Assembly (NCBI GenBank): GCA_016931435.1
Contig: JAFGET010000075.1
Span: forward strand, 1-5,580
Direction of reading: 5' to 3'
DNA length: 5,580 nt
Origin: Candidatus Omnitrophota bacterium
Lineage (GTDB): Bacteria > Omnitrophota > Gorgyraeia > Gygaellales > Profunditerraquicolaceae
Of this stretch, positions 1 through 5,580 are shown in pieces. The translations under genes were made by a program, and so were the position numbers. The notes beneath the pieces were generated by a model. The model was not told the DNA's origin. It saw only the letters and a list, made by a program, of their open reading frames with translations, and did no database searches. Position 1 is the stretch's first letter. Each line of letters begins with the position of its first letter.

Positions 1-1
1 A

Positions 2-415
2 AAGCAGGAAGAAGAACGCCACGCCAGGGAAGAACTCGCCAGAAAGAAAGAAGAAGAACGCCGCGCCAAGGAAGCGGAATTAGCCAGGAAACGAGAAGAG
101 CGCCAAAAAGCAAAAGAACTTGCCTTAGCTAAAAAGAAAGAAGCAGAAAGGATAGCTAAAGAAGCAGAAGAGGCTGAAAGAAAAGCTGCTTTAGCCCAGC
201 AACTGGCAGAAGAACGCGCGAATGAAGAAATGGCCTTGGCAAAGAAACAGGAAGAAGAACGTATAGCCCGCGAAGAGGCATCGGCTAAGCAGGAAGAAGA
301 AAGGCTCGCCCGCAAAGAGGCTCAAGCGAAAAAACAGGAAGAAGAGCGCCGCGCCAAGGAAACCTCCCTTGCCAAAAAACAAGCCGAAGCAGAGAAAGCC
401 GAACAAGAGGCAGCA
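2..415 (+). repeat. Degenerate in-frame repeats encoding the coiled coil
   Basis: A unit close to CAGGAAGAAGAACGC recurs at 5, 248, 290 and 335. The last three are spaced 42 and 45 nt apart (14 and 15 codons). A longer near-identical block, GAAGAAGA(A/G)CGCCGCGCC plus AAGGAA, occurs at 50-73 and 339-362. The spacing is a multiple of three throughout, so copy-number changes would keep the frame and change only helix length. The degeneracy suggests an old internal expansion held by selection for two heptads per unit. Confidence 0.7.
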
Positions 416-742
416 GCCAAACAGAAAGTAGCGATGGCATCAACCGGACAAGTATCTGCCCAACCTAAAAAGCTCACTTTCAAAGACTTAAAAGACCGGT
501 TAAGCCTTTCCGACAAGCAGATCCATCGCTTGCTGCCGATCATGAAAGAAAAAAAATCCAGGCGCCAAGAGCTGCTAAAAAAATATGCGGGTAAAGGCGA
601 AACCGCATTACCTGCTCTAAAAAAAGAGCTTCTACTTTTTCAAAAATATTATGAGGATATGTATTCGAATATCTTGACCGAAGAACAATATGAAAAATAC
701 GTTCAATTACGTAAAGAAGCAAGGCCAACGCAAAACCAATAA
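2..742 (+). CDS. Lys/Glu/Ala-rich coiled-coil protein with C-terminal Spy/CpxP-like helical domain (5' end missing)
   Basis: The frame is open from the first bases of the window to TAA at 740-742 (246 visible codons), so the true start, and any signal peptide or membrane anchor, lies upstream. An ATG at 230 is in frame, but the same repeat pattern continues without a break before it, so it is not the start. Visible residues 1-142 form a highly charged helix built of 14/15-residue units of the type KQEEERxAREExxA, expected to be a long coiled coil or single alpha-helix, as in TolA-like proteins. A Gly/Ser/Gln/Pro linker (about 143-157) leads to a compact helical domain (about 158-240). Its pattern, 'LSLSDKQIHRLLPI' near the start and 'ILTEEQYEKYVQLR' near the end, resembles the LTxxQ motifs of Spy/CpxP-type periplasmic proteins. 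Function is unknown; an envelope or periplasmic role is only inferred. A promoter follows directly, so it is probably not part of the downstream operon. Confidence 0.8.
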   Translation, partial: KQEEERHAREELARKKEEERRAKEAELARKREERQKAKELALAKKKEAERIAKEAEEAERKAALAQQLAEERANEEMALAKKQEEERIAREEASAKQEEERLARKEAQAKKQEEERRAKETSLAKKQAEAEKAEQEAAAKQKVAMASTGQVSAQPKKLTFKDLKDRLSLSDKQIHRLLPIMKEKKSRRQELLKKYAGKGETALPALKKELLLFQKYYEDMYSNILTEEQYEKYVQLRKEARPTQNQ

Positions 743-755
743 GAAAGAAAAAATA

Positions 756-783
756 TTGCAAGAATAAAAATTAATGATATAAT
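756..783 (+). promoter_or_regulatory. Sigma70-like promoter for the glycogen/STAS operon
   Basis: TTGCAA (756-761) and TATAAT (778-783) are separated by 16 bp. The -10 is a perfect consensus and the -35 matches the first four bases of TTGACA. The A-rich stretch at 741-755 just upstream resembles an UP element. Transcription would start around 789-791, giving a leader of about 150 nt before the ATG at 942. The promoter begins 13 nt after the stop codon of the coiled-coil gene, which supports treating the downstream genes as a separate transcription unit. The region is AT-rich, so a chance match is possible. Confidence 0.6.
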
Positions 784-824
784 ATTGTTTTGTAATAAAT
801 AACAACAACCTATAACAAAACAAT
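784..824 (+). repeat. 10-bp inverted repeat at the predicted transcription start
   Basis: ATTGTTTTGT (784-793) is exactly complementary to ACAAAACAAT (815-824), with 21 nt between the arms. The left arm begins directly after the -10 box. It could be an operator or the first stem of the leader RNA, although a start near 790 would remove part of the left arm from the transcript. All pairs but two are A-T, so an RNA hairpin would be weak. Confidence 0.4.
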
Positions 825-826
825 CC

Positions 827-869
827 AAATACCATTAAATGATGGATTTAAATAGGTCGGTATTTTTTT
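827..869 (+). other. AT-rich hairpin followed by a T run in the leader
   Basis: AAATACC (827-833) pairs with GGTATTT (859-865). Inside it ATTAAAT (834-840) can pair with ATTTAAAT (846-853) with one bulged A, around the loop GATGG. T residues run from 863 to 869. The layout is terminator-like but the stem is poor in GC. A competing pairing of AATCCA (822-827) with TGGATT (843-848) is also possible, so the region could switch between folds. It may be a weak terminator of the upstream gene or part of an attenuator. Confidence 0.3.
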
Positions 870-885
870 GTCTCTAAATTCCCTT

Positions 886-911
886 CGGGCAGCTTCTGCC
901 CGATTTTTTTT
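886..911 (+). terminator. Rho-independent terminator in the leader
   Basis: A perfect 7-bp GC-rich stem, CGGGCAG (886-892) and CTGCCCG (896-902), with a CTT loop, is followed by A and eight T residues (904-911). It is the clearest intrinsic terminator in the window. It lies about 100 nt downstream of the predicted promoter and ends 19 nt before the ribosome binding site of the next gene. It may therefore act as a conditional terminator (attenuator), as the end of a short leader RNA, or as the late terminator of the coiled-coil gene 140 nt upstream. Confidence 0.75.
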
Positions 912-930
912 CATTAATCTTGGGGTACAA

Positions 931-937
931 AAGGAGG
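931..937 (+). promoter_or_regulatory. Shine-Dalgarno site of the AGE-family gene
   Basis: AAGGAGG is a strong anti-SD match. Two in-frame ATG codons follow, at 942 (4-nt spacing, rather short) and 951 (13-nt spacing, rather long). The first is preferred because its spacing is closer to normal. The choice changes the protein by only three residues. Confidence 0.75.
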
Positions 938-941
938 AAAA

Positions 942-2762
942 ATGAGTAATATGAGTTTTGAGTTTTCAGACACCATCGCAGGCTATGTGACGGGTTTTGA
1001 TAAAGAGAACAAGATATTCGGCCTCAAGACTTACGACGGAAGGGAGTTTCAGGTAAAGCTTACCGCAACTACTTATGCCAAAGGCCCCAGGAATTTAGGA
1101 GAACCCTGGTGCGATTATACCGGCAATCTTAACGAACGCCTAGTCAAAGACCAGTATTTATTTACTATCGGCATATTTTATCCTGAAAAAGGCAGCCATG
1201 TTTTTGAAGCAAAAGTGATCATTTTCCCAGGTGAAAAACCCGGCCATTTCAGGCTTGAAGAACCGGACTGGTGGATCAAACAAGCGACAAGCATATGCGA
1301 CTTTTTCATCAATGCGCAATTTGGCGGGCCAAAGACCATAGATTATAAAAATTACCGCACCCGCCTGTCTTTGACCGGAGAACGAAAAACAGATTTCAGG
1401 CAGGAAACCGATACTATCTCCCGCATGGTTTACGGCATGGCCTCTACATATCTTTTGACCGGAGAAGACCGTTTCCTGGAAGCCGCGGAAAAAGGCACAG
1501 CTTACCTTAGAGAACATATGCGTTTTTATGATACCGATGAAAATATCATTTATTGGTACCACGGAATAGACGTCAAGCACGGTAAAGAACATAAAGTCTT
1601 TGCTTCTGAATTCGGCGACGACTACGACGCTATACCGATGTACGAACAGATCTATGCTTTAGCCGGCCCTACCCAGACTTACCGCATTAACGGGGACCCC
1701 GCTATCATGAAAGACATAGAGATGACTATAGAACTTTTTGACCGTTTTTTTCTGGATAAAGAAAAAGGAGGATATTTTTCACACGTTGACCCGGTAAGCC
1801 TTGACCCGAGAAGCGAAACCTTAGGCCCGAACCGCGGAAAGAAAAACTGGAATTCCGTAGGAGACCATGCCCCGGCATTCCTGATCAATCTCTTGCTTGC
1901 TACCGATAGCCCAAAATATAAGGATTTTTTAGCCTATACCGCAGATTGTATTGAAAAGTATTTTCAGGATTACAAAAATAGCCCCTTTGTGCAGGAAAAG
2001 TTCAATGAAGACTGGAGCCATGATAAAACCTGGGGATGGCAGCAGGATAGAGGTGTGATCGGCCATAATCTTAAGATCGCCTGGAACCTGATGCGCATAA
2101 ACAGTATTATTCCCAAAGATGCTTATGTAACTTTCGCGAAAAAGATCGCAGAGATCATGCCAAAGGTAGGAATGGATGTGCAAAGAGCAGGCTGGTATGA
2201 CGTTATGGAAAGAAAATTGCATGGCAGCGAAGAGTTCCATCGCTTTGCCTGGCATGACCGCAAAGCCTGGTGGCAGCAGGAACAGGGTATACTTGCCTAT
2301 CAGATTCTTTACGGCATACTCAAAGACCCGGCCTATCTTAAACTTGCCAGGGAATCTGCCGCATTCTATAATGCCTTTTTCCTTGATTATGACGACGGCG
2401 CGGTGTACTTTAACGTTTTGAATAACGGCTTGCCGTTCCTTTTGGGAACTGAACGCCTCAAAGGCAGCCACTCCATGAGCGCCTATCATTCGGTAGAGTT
2501 AGCATATTTATCTAGCGTATATATCAACTTATTGCATACAAAGCAGCCGCTTGACCTTTATTTTAAGCCTCATCAGCACGGGTTCAGCGATAATACTTTA
2601 AGGGTTTCTCCGGATATCTTACCTAAAGGAAGTATCAATATTTCGGATGTGTGGGTAGAAGGCAACCCTTGGAAAAACTTTGATGCGGAAAACCTTACCG
2701 TTAAGTTACCGGACTTAAGCAAAAGGCCTAAGATCAAGGTACGCATTAAGCCCGTAGCATAA
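942..2762 (+). CDS. AGE-family (N-acylglucosamine 2-epimerase-like) sugar epimerase/isomerase with N-terminal beta domain
   Basis: This 606-residue protein has no signal peptide and should be cytosolic. Residues 1 to about 100 look like a small beta domain ('GYVTGFDKENKIFGLKTYDG'), absent from standard AGE proteins of roughly 390-420 residues. Residues about 110-535 carry the (alpha/alpha)6-barrel pattern of the family: 'NSVGDHAPAFL' (His309), 'GHNLKIAW' (His375), 'KAWWQQEQGILA' (Glu447), 'LDYDDGAVYFNVLNNG' and 'SAYHSVELAYL' (His516). The three histidines match the positions of the catalytic or substrate-binding histidines of AGE/YihS-type enzymes. The Glu usual in the GHxxE motif is Lys378 here. 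A beta-rich tail (about 540-606) is also extra. Family members interconvert sugars such as GlcNAc/ManNAc or aldose/ketose pairs; the substrate here is not known. It is the first gene of the operon and, from memory, corresponds to slr1855 next to icfG in Synechocystis. A sugar-sensing role instead of catalysis is possible. Confidence 0.85.
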   Translation: MSNMSFEFSDTIAGYVTGFDKENKIFGLKTYDGREFQVKLTATTYAKGPRNLGEPWCDYTGNLNERLVKDQYLFTIGIFYPEKGSHVFEAKVIIFPGEKPGHFRLEEPDWWIKQATSICDFFINAQFGGPKTIDYKNYRTRLSLTGERKTDFRQETDTISRMVYGMASTYLLTGEDRFLEAAEKGTAYLREHMRFYDTDENIIYWYHGIDVKHGKEHKVFASEFGDDYDAIPMYEQIYALAGPTQTYRINGDPAIMKDIEMTIELFDRFFLDKEKGGYFSHVDPVSLDPRSETLGPNRGKKNWNSVGDHAPAFLINLLLATDSPKYKDFLAYTADCIEKYFQDYKNSPFVQEKFNEDWSHDKTWGWQQDRGVIGHNLKIAWNLMRINSIIPKDAYVTFAKKIAEIMPKVGMDVQRAGWYDVMERKLHGSEEFHRFAWHDRKAWWQQEQGILAYQILYGILKDPAYLKLARESAAFYNAFFLDYDDGAVYFNVLNNGLPFLLGTERLKGSHSMSAYHSVELAYLSSVYINLLHTKQPLDLYFKPHQHGFSDNTLRVSPDILPKGSINISDVWVEGNPWKNFDAENLTVKLPDLSKRPKIKVRIKPVA

Positions 2763-2789
2763 GCATATTCTAAAAAATAGGGGGTAACC

Positions 2790-3119
2790 ATGGAAATAAA
2801 GATCGAACCGCGGGAAAGAATAACCGTTGCTGAGATCATCGGCAATATCGACAGTGCTACTTCGCCTCAGGCTCAGGAGAAACTGATGCCCCTGGCAAAC
2901 AATAAATGCTGCCTGGCGCTTGACCTGACCAATTGCAAATATGTCTCAAGCGCGGGCCTGCGCGTTTTATTGATGCTTGCCAAGCAATTTACCGCGCAAG
3001 GCTCAACCCTTGCCTTAGCAGGCTTATGCGACGAAGTCAGGGATGTCATGGATATGACCGGTTTTATCAATTTCTTCAAGCTTTATGATTCGATAGACGA
3101 CGTATTGAATAGTATTTAA
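2790..3119 (+). CDS. STAS-domain anti-sigma factor antagonist (SpoIIAA/RsbV-like), first copy
   Basis: The 109-residue protein is a single STAS domain of normal length for a SpoIIAA/RsbV/Slr1856-type regulator. The N-terminal strand and 'GNIDSATSPQAQEKL' segment lead to 'LALDLTNCKYVSSAGLRVLL', the phosphorylation-site region. Aligned with 'DSSG' of SpoIIAA, Ser54 takes the place of the phosphorylated Ser58, Ser53 replaces the preceding Asp, and Asp45 is the conserved acidic residue after the central strand. In partner switching, the unphosphorylated form binds and sequesters an RsbW-like kinase/anti-sigma factor, and phosphorylation releases it. A site rich in G (AGGGGG, 2779-2784) lies 5 nt before the ATG. 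The gene begins 27 nt after the AGE-like gene. Its place just before glgX suggests it reports on or controls glycogen metabolism; the partner protein is not in the window. Confidence 0.92.
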   Translation: MEIKIEPRERITVAEIIGNIDSATSPQAQEKLMPLANNKCCLALDLTNCKYVSSAGLRVLLMLAKQFTAQGSTLALAGLCDEVRDVMDMTGFINFFKLYDSIDDVLNSI

Positions 3120-3131
3120 TATCATTATCAC

Positions 3132-3172
3132 CCCAGCTAATTGGATTGCTGGGTATCCCGCTTTTCTGCGGG
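3132..3172 (+). promoter_or_regulatory. Tandem hairpins between STAS gene and glgX
   Basis: CCCAGC (3132-3137) pairs with GCTGGG (3148-3153) across a 10-nt loop. Three bases later CCCGC (3157-3161) pairs with GCGGG (3168-3172) across TTTTCT. The second stem ends inside the glgX Shine-Dalgarno site, so it could hide part of it. No T run follows, so these are not terminators. Possible roles are mRNA processing or stability within the operon, or tuning of glgX translation. Confidence 0.5.
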
Positions 3173-3178
3173 AGGAGG
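3171..3178 (+). promoter_or_regulatory. Shine-Dalgarno site of glgX
   Basis: GGAGGAGG lies 8 nt before the ATG at 3187. It is an extended, very strong match and fixes the start, since the encoded protein begins at the usual short N-terminal tail before the CBM48-like domain. Its first two G residues are part of the preceding stem. Confidence 0.8.
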
Positions 3179-3186
3179 TTTTAATA

Positions 3187-5304
3187 ATGGAAAGAGTTGA
3201 CCTGCATCCTACCCATAATTCTCCGTGCGGAAAATATAAACTAAGGCCGGGAAAACCCCTGCCTTTTGGCGCCACCATCGTGCCGGGAGGAGTAAACTTT
3301 TCTATTTATTCCCATCATGCCACAGACTGCACGCTGGTCTTATTTGAAAAGAACGCGCCCCAACCCACTGCGGAGATCCCCTTTCCGGACAGATGGAGGA
3401 TAGGCAACGTCTTTTCAATGGTCGTATTTGACCTTAACTACGAAGACATAGAATATGGCTTTCGCATGGATGGCCCCTGGGACCCCAATAATGGGCATAG
3501 ATTCGATAAGACCAAGATATTAATGGACCCATACGCTAAAGTCATAAATGGAAGGGATGTCTGGGGAGTCAATCCTGACTGGAATAATATTTATCATCAT
3601 CGGGCACGCGTATGTTTTGACGATTTTGACTGGGAAGATGACCACCCGTTAGAGACGCCGGTCGAAGACCTGATCATCTATGAAATGCACGCAAGAGGCT
3701 TTACTAAAAACCCGAGCTCTAAAGTAAAACACCCCGGAACCTTCGCCGGCATACGGGAAAAGATCACCTATTTAAAAGAACTTGGCGTAAATTGTATAGA
3801 GATAATGCCTATCCATGAATTTGACGAATTTGAGAATTCAAGGATATCTCCGACAACAGGCAAGATGCTGATGAACTATTGGGGCTACAGCAACGTGGGA
3901 TTTTTTGCGCCCAAAGCAGGCCTTGCTGCAACCGGAAAATTCGGCATGCAAGTCGATGAATTCAAGACCCTGGTAAAAGAACTGCACCGCGTAGGCATTG
4001 AAGTGATCCTTGATGTGGTATTTAACCATACCGCCGAAGGCAACGAACGCGGCCCATATATCTCTTATCGAGGCATAGATAATAAGACTTACTACCTGCT
4101 TACGCCGGAAGGGTATTATTTTAACTTCAGCGGCTGCGGTAATACCTTAAACTGTAATAACCCTATCGTGCGCAGCATGATCTTAGACTGCCTGCGCTAC
4201 TGGGCCACGGATTACCATGTAGACGGTTTCCGCTTTGATCTTGCTACCATTTTAGGCCGTGACCAGAACGGTGCCCCAATGCACAATCCTCCGCTTTTAG
4301 AATCTTTGGCATTTGACCCTATTTTAGGTAAGTGCAAGCTTATCGCCGAAGCCTGGGATGCGGGCGGGCTTTACCAGGTCGGTTCATTTCCTGCCTGGGG
4401 CCGCTGGGCAGAATGGAACGGTAAATTCCGCGATGACGTAAGGAAATTCCTAAAGGGAGACGGCTCTATAGGCGCTATGGCGCAAAGGCTGCAAGGCTCA
4501 CCCGACCTATACGGAGGAGAACAGCGCGGAGCTACCGCTTCGGTAAATTTCCTTACCGCCCATGACGGATTCACTCTTATGGATATGGTCTCCTATAATG
4601 AAAAACATAATGAAGCTAACGGAGAAAATAATAATGACGGCGGTAACGATAATGACAGCTGGAATTGCGGCTTTGAAGGCGAGACCGACGACCCGCACAT
4701 CAACAGGTTGCGCAGGAAACAGATCAAAAACGCCATTACCATGCTTTTAGTCAGCCAGGGCACGCCGATGATAGTCGCCGGTGATGAATTCGGCAATACC
4801 CAGTGGGGCAATAACAATGCCTACTGCCAGGATAATGAGATCTCTTGGATCGACTGGGGCCTGATGAAAAAAAATACGGACATCTTTAATTATTTCAAAA
4901 AAATAATCTCCTTCCGCATGAAACACCCCGTCTTAAGAAACAGGGGGCATTTCAGGAATTGCGATTACATGGGGAGCGGATTTGCCGATATTACCTGGCA
5001 CGGTAAAAAAGCCTGGTATGTTGATTGGAGCGATAACCATAAACTTGCTTTTATGCTCTGCGGCAAACATGCCAAAGGCGGCAAGGTAGACGACAATTCA
5101 GTATATGTGGCAATGAATATGCACTGGCAGATGCACGGCTTTGAACTTCCTAAACTGCCGGATTATATATCTTGGCATGTATTTGCTAATACCGATGCTT
5201 CGCCCCCCTATGACATCTGGGAACCGGGTAAGGAAAAAAAATTGGATAACCAGAATGAATTTCTGGTAGGCCCGCGCTCAGTAGTAATATTAGTGGCGAA
5301 ATAA
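3187..5304 (+). CDS. glgX: Glycogen debranching enzyme, GH13 isoamylase/GlgX type
   Basis: The enzyme cleaves alpha-1,6 branch linkages of glycogen, usually after phosphorylase has shortened the outer chains, and is cytosolic. The 705 residues are complete for the GlgX/TreX group. Residues about 20-115 are the CBM48-like beta domain ('FGATIVPGGVNFSIYS', 'YGFRMDGPWDP'). About 160-590 is the (beta/alpha)8 barrel with all GH13 regions: 'DVVFNH' (276-281), 'GFRFDLA' with nucleophile Asp351, 'IAEAWD' with acid/base Glu388, and 'FLTAHDG' with transition-state Asp460. Debranching-type signatures are also present: 'EWNGKFRDDVRKF' (409-421), the Asn/Gly-rich loop about 471-495, and 'GNNNAYCQDNEISWIDW' (541-557). 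A C-terminal beta domain ends in 'VGPRSVVILVAK'. No key residue is missing. It sits between two STAS genes, 67 nt after the first and 30 nt before the second. This is the arrangement of slr1857 in the icfG cluster and unlike the usual glgBXCAP operon. Confidence 0.97.
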   Translation: MERVDLHPTHNSPCGKYKLRPGKPLPFGATIVPGGVNFSIYSHHATDCTLVLFEKNAPQPTAEIPFPDRWRIGNVFSMVVFDLNYEDIEYGFRMDGPWDPNNGHRFDKTKILMDPYAKVINGRDVWGVNPDWNNIYHHRARVCFDDFDWEDDHPLETPVEDLIIYEMHARGFTKNPSSKVKHPGTFAGIREKITYLKELGVNCIEIMPIHEFDEFENSRISPTTGKMLMNYWGYSNVGFFAPKAGLAATGKFGMQVDEFKTLVKELHRVGIEVILDVVFNHTAEGNERGPYISYRGIDNKTYYLLTPEGYYFNFSGCGNTLNCNNPIVRSMILDCLRYWATDYHVDGFRFDLATILGRDQNGAPMHNPPLLESLAFDPILGKCKLIAEAWDAGGLYQVGSFPAWGRWAEWNGKFRDDVRKFLKGDGSIGAMAQRLQGSPDLYGGEQRGATASVNFLTAHDGFTLMDMVSYNEKHNEANGENNNDGGNDNDSWNCGFEGETDDPHINRLRRKQIKNAITMLLVSQGTPMIVAGDEFGNTQWGNNNAYCQDNEISWIDWGLMKKNTDIFNYFKKIISFRMKHPVLRNRGHFRNCDYMGSGFADITWHGKKAWYVDWSDNHKLAFMLCGKHAKGGKVDDNSVYVAMNMHWQMHGFELPKLPDYISWHVFANTDASPPYDIWEPGKEKKLDNQNEFLVGPRSVVILVAK

Positions 5305-5334
5305 CCCCTAAAGACCAAGAAAGGAGAAAAAATT

Positions 5335-5580
5335 ATGGAATCTAAATTTACCGTAACCTGTAACGCAGATAATGCCGAAATAGAGCTTTGCGGACGCTTA
5401 GATGCCACAAATTCACCTGTTTTACAGGAAGAGCTAAAAAAGTTAGCTGGTAAAAACATCAAAAAACTGAATTTTAATGCCAAAGACTTGGAGTATATTT
5501 CAAGCGCGGGGCTGCGCGTGATCATCTTTGCCAAGCAAAAATTAGGCGTGGATACTCATGTTTTTTTAAACGGCGCGCAG
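5335..5580 (+). CDS. STAS-domain anti-sigma factor antagonist, second copy (3' end missing)
   Basis: The gene begins at ATG 5335, 8 nt after AAGGAG (5321-5326) and 30 nt after glgX. Eighty-two codons are visible and the frame runs off the window; some 25 more residues would complete a STAS domain. 'GRLDATNSPVLQEEL' (20-34) and 'YISSAGLRVIIFAKQK' (54-69) are STAS signatures. Ser57 aligns with phosphorylated Ser58 of SpoIIAA and with Ser54 of the first copy. The conserved Asp after the central strand (Asp45 in the first copy) is Asn48 here. The two copies share the site motif but differ widely elsewhere, so they are old paralogs and not a recent duplication. The family role is binding an RsbW-like kinase in a phosphorylation-dependent way. 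By position it corresponds to slr1859 in the icfG cluster. Confidence 0.88.
   Translation, partial: MESKFTVTCNADNAEIELCGRLDATNSPVLQEELKKLAGKNIKKLNFNAKDLEYISSAGLRVIIFAKQKLGVDTHVFLNGAQ

Noticed and set aside
191..406. Minus-strand open frame rich in Phe and Leu
   Set aside because: It is the antisense of Lys/Glu codons in the coiled-coil repeats; the apparent hydrophobic protein is a composition effect.
2..415. CRISPR array or tandem satellite repeat
   Set aside because: Repeats are degenerate, in frame and encode heptads; there are no unique spacers of constant length.
230..742. Treating ATG 230 as the start of the first gene
   Set aside because: The same repeat units continue in frame from base 2 to 229 with no stop, and no Shine-Dalgarno site precedes 230.
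784..911. A known riboswitch class or a tRNA/T-box leader
   Set aside because: I could not match conserved core motifs of any class I know; only generic hairpins and a terminator are visible.
1929..2489. Long open frame on the minus strand (186 codons) inside the AGE-like gene
   Set aside because: It lies wholly within a gene with clear family motifs, has no recognisable domain, and reflects reverse-strand codon composition.
5208..5534. Minus-strand open frame across the end of glgX and the second STAS gene
   Set aside because: It is antisense to two well supported genes and their ribosome binding site, and has no family resemblance.

Overview
The window reads as bacterial chromosomal DNA of moderate, slightly AT-leaning composition. 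It has strong Shine-Dalgarno sites, a sigma70-like promoter and an intrinsic terminator. All genes lie on the + strand. The lineage cannot be fixed from this sequence. The Lys/Glu/Ala coiled-coil protein ending in a Spy/CpxP-like helical domain, next to a carbohydrate operon with STAS regulators, would fit an uncultured lineage such as Omnitrophota, but that is a guess. Nothing points to a phage, plasmid, insertion sequence or CRISPR array.

Layout. (1) 2-742 is the 3' part of a gene for a long charged coiled coil (14/15-residue repeats) joined to a small helical C-terminal domain. (2) 743-941 is a non-coding leader with a good promoter (756-783), an AT-rich inverted repeat (784-824), a hairpin with a T run (827-869) and a clear Rho-independent terminator (886-911). 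This last element ends only about 20 nt before the ribosome binding site of the next gene, so the leader may be an attenuator. (3) 942-5580 is a tight same-strand operon: an AGE-family (alpha/alpha)6-barrel sugar epimerase-like protein, a STAS anti-sigma-factor antagonist, a GlgX-type GH13 glycogen debranching enzyme, and a second STAS protein cut by the window end. Gaps are 27, 67 and 30 nt.

How the genes work together. The order (AGE-like)-(STAS)-(glgX)-(STAS) matches, from memory, the icfG cluster of the cyanobacterium Synechocystis PCC 6803 (slr1855-slr1856-slr1857-slr1859). There it continues into the PP2C phosphatase IcfG (slr1860) and an RsbW/SpoIIAB-like kinase (slr1861), and the system links glucose and inorganic carbon metabolism. 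Both STAS proteins here keep the phosphorylatable serine position (Ser54 and Ser57). The best reading is a partner-switching module tied to glycogen use. It predicts a PP2C-type phosphatase and an HATPase-type serine kinase just downstream of the window.
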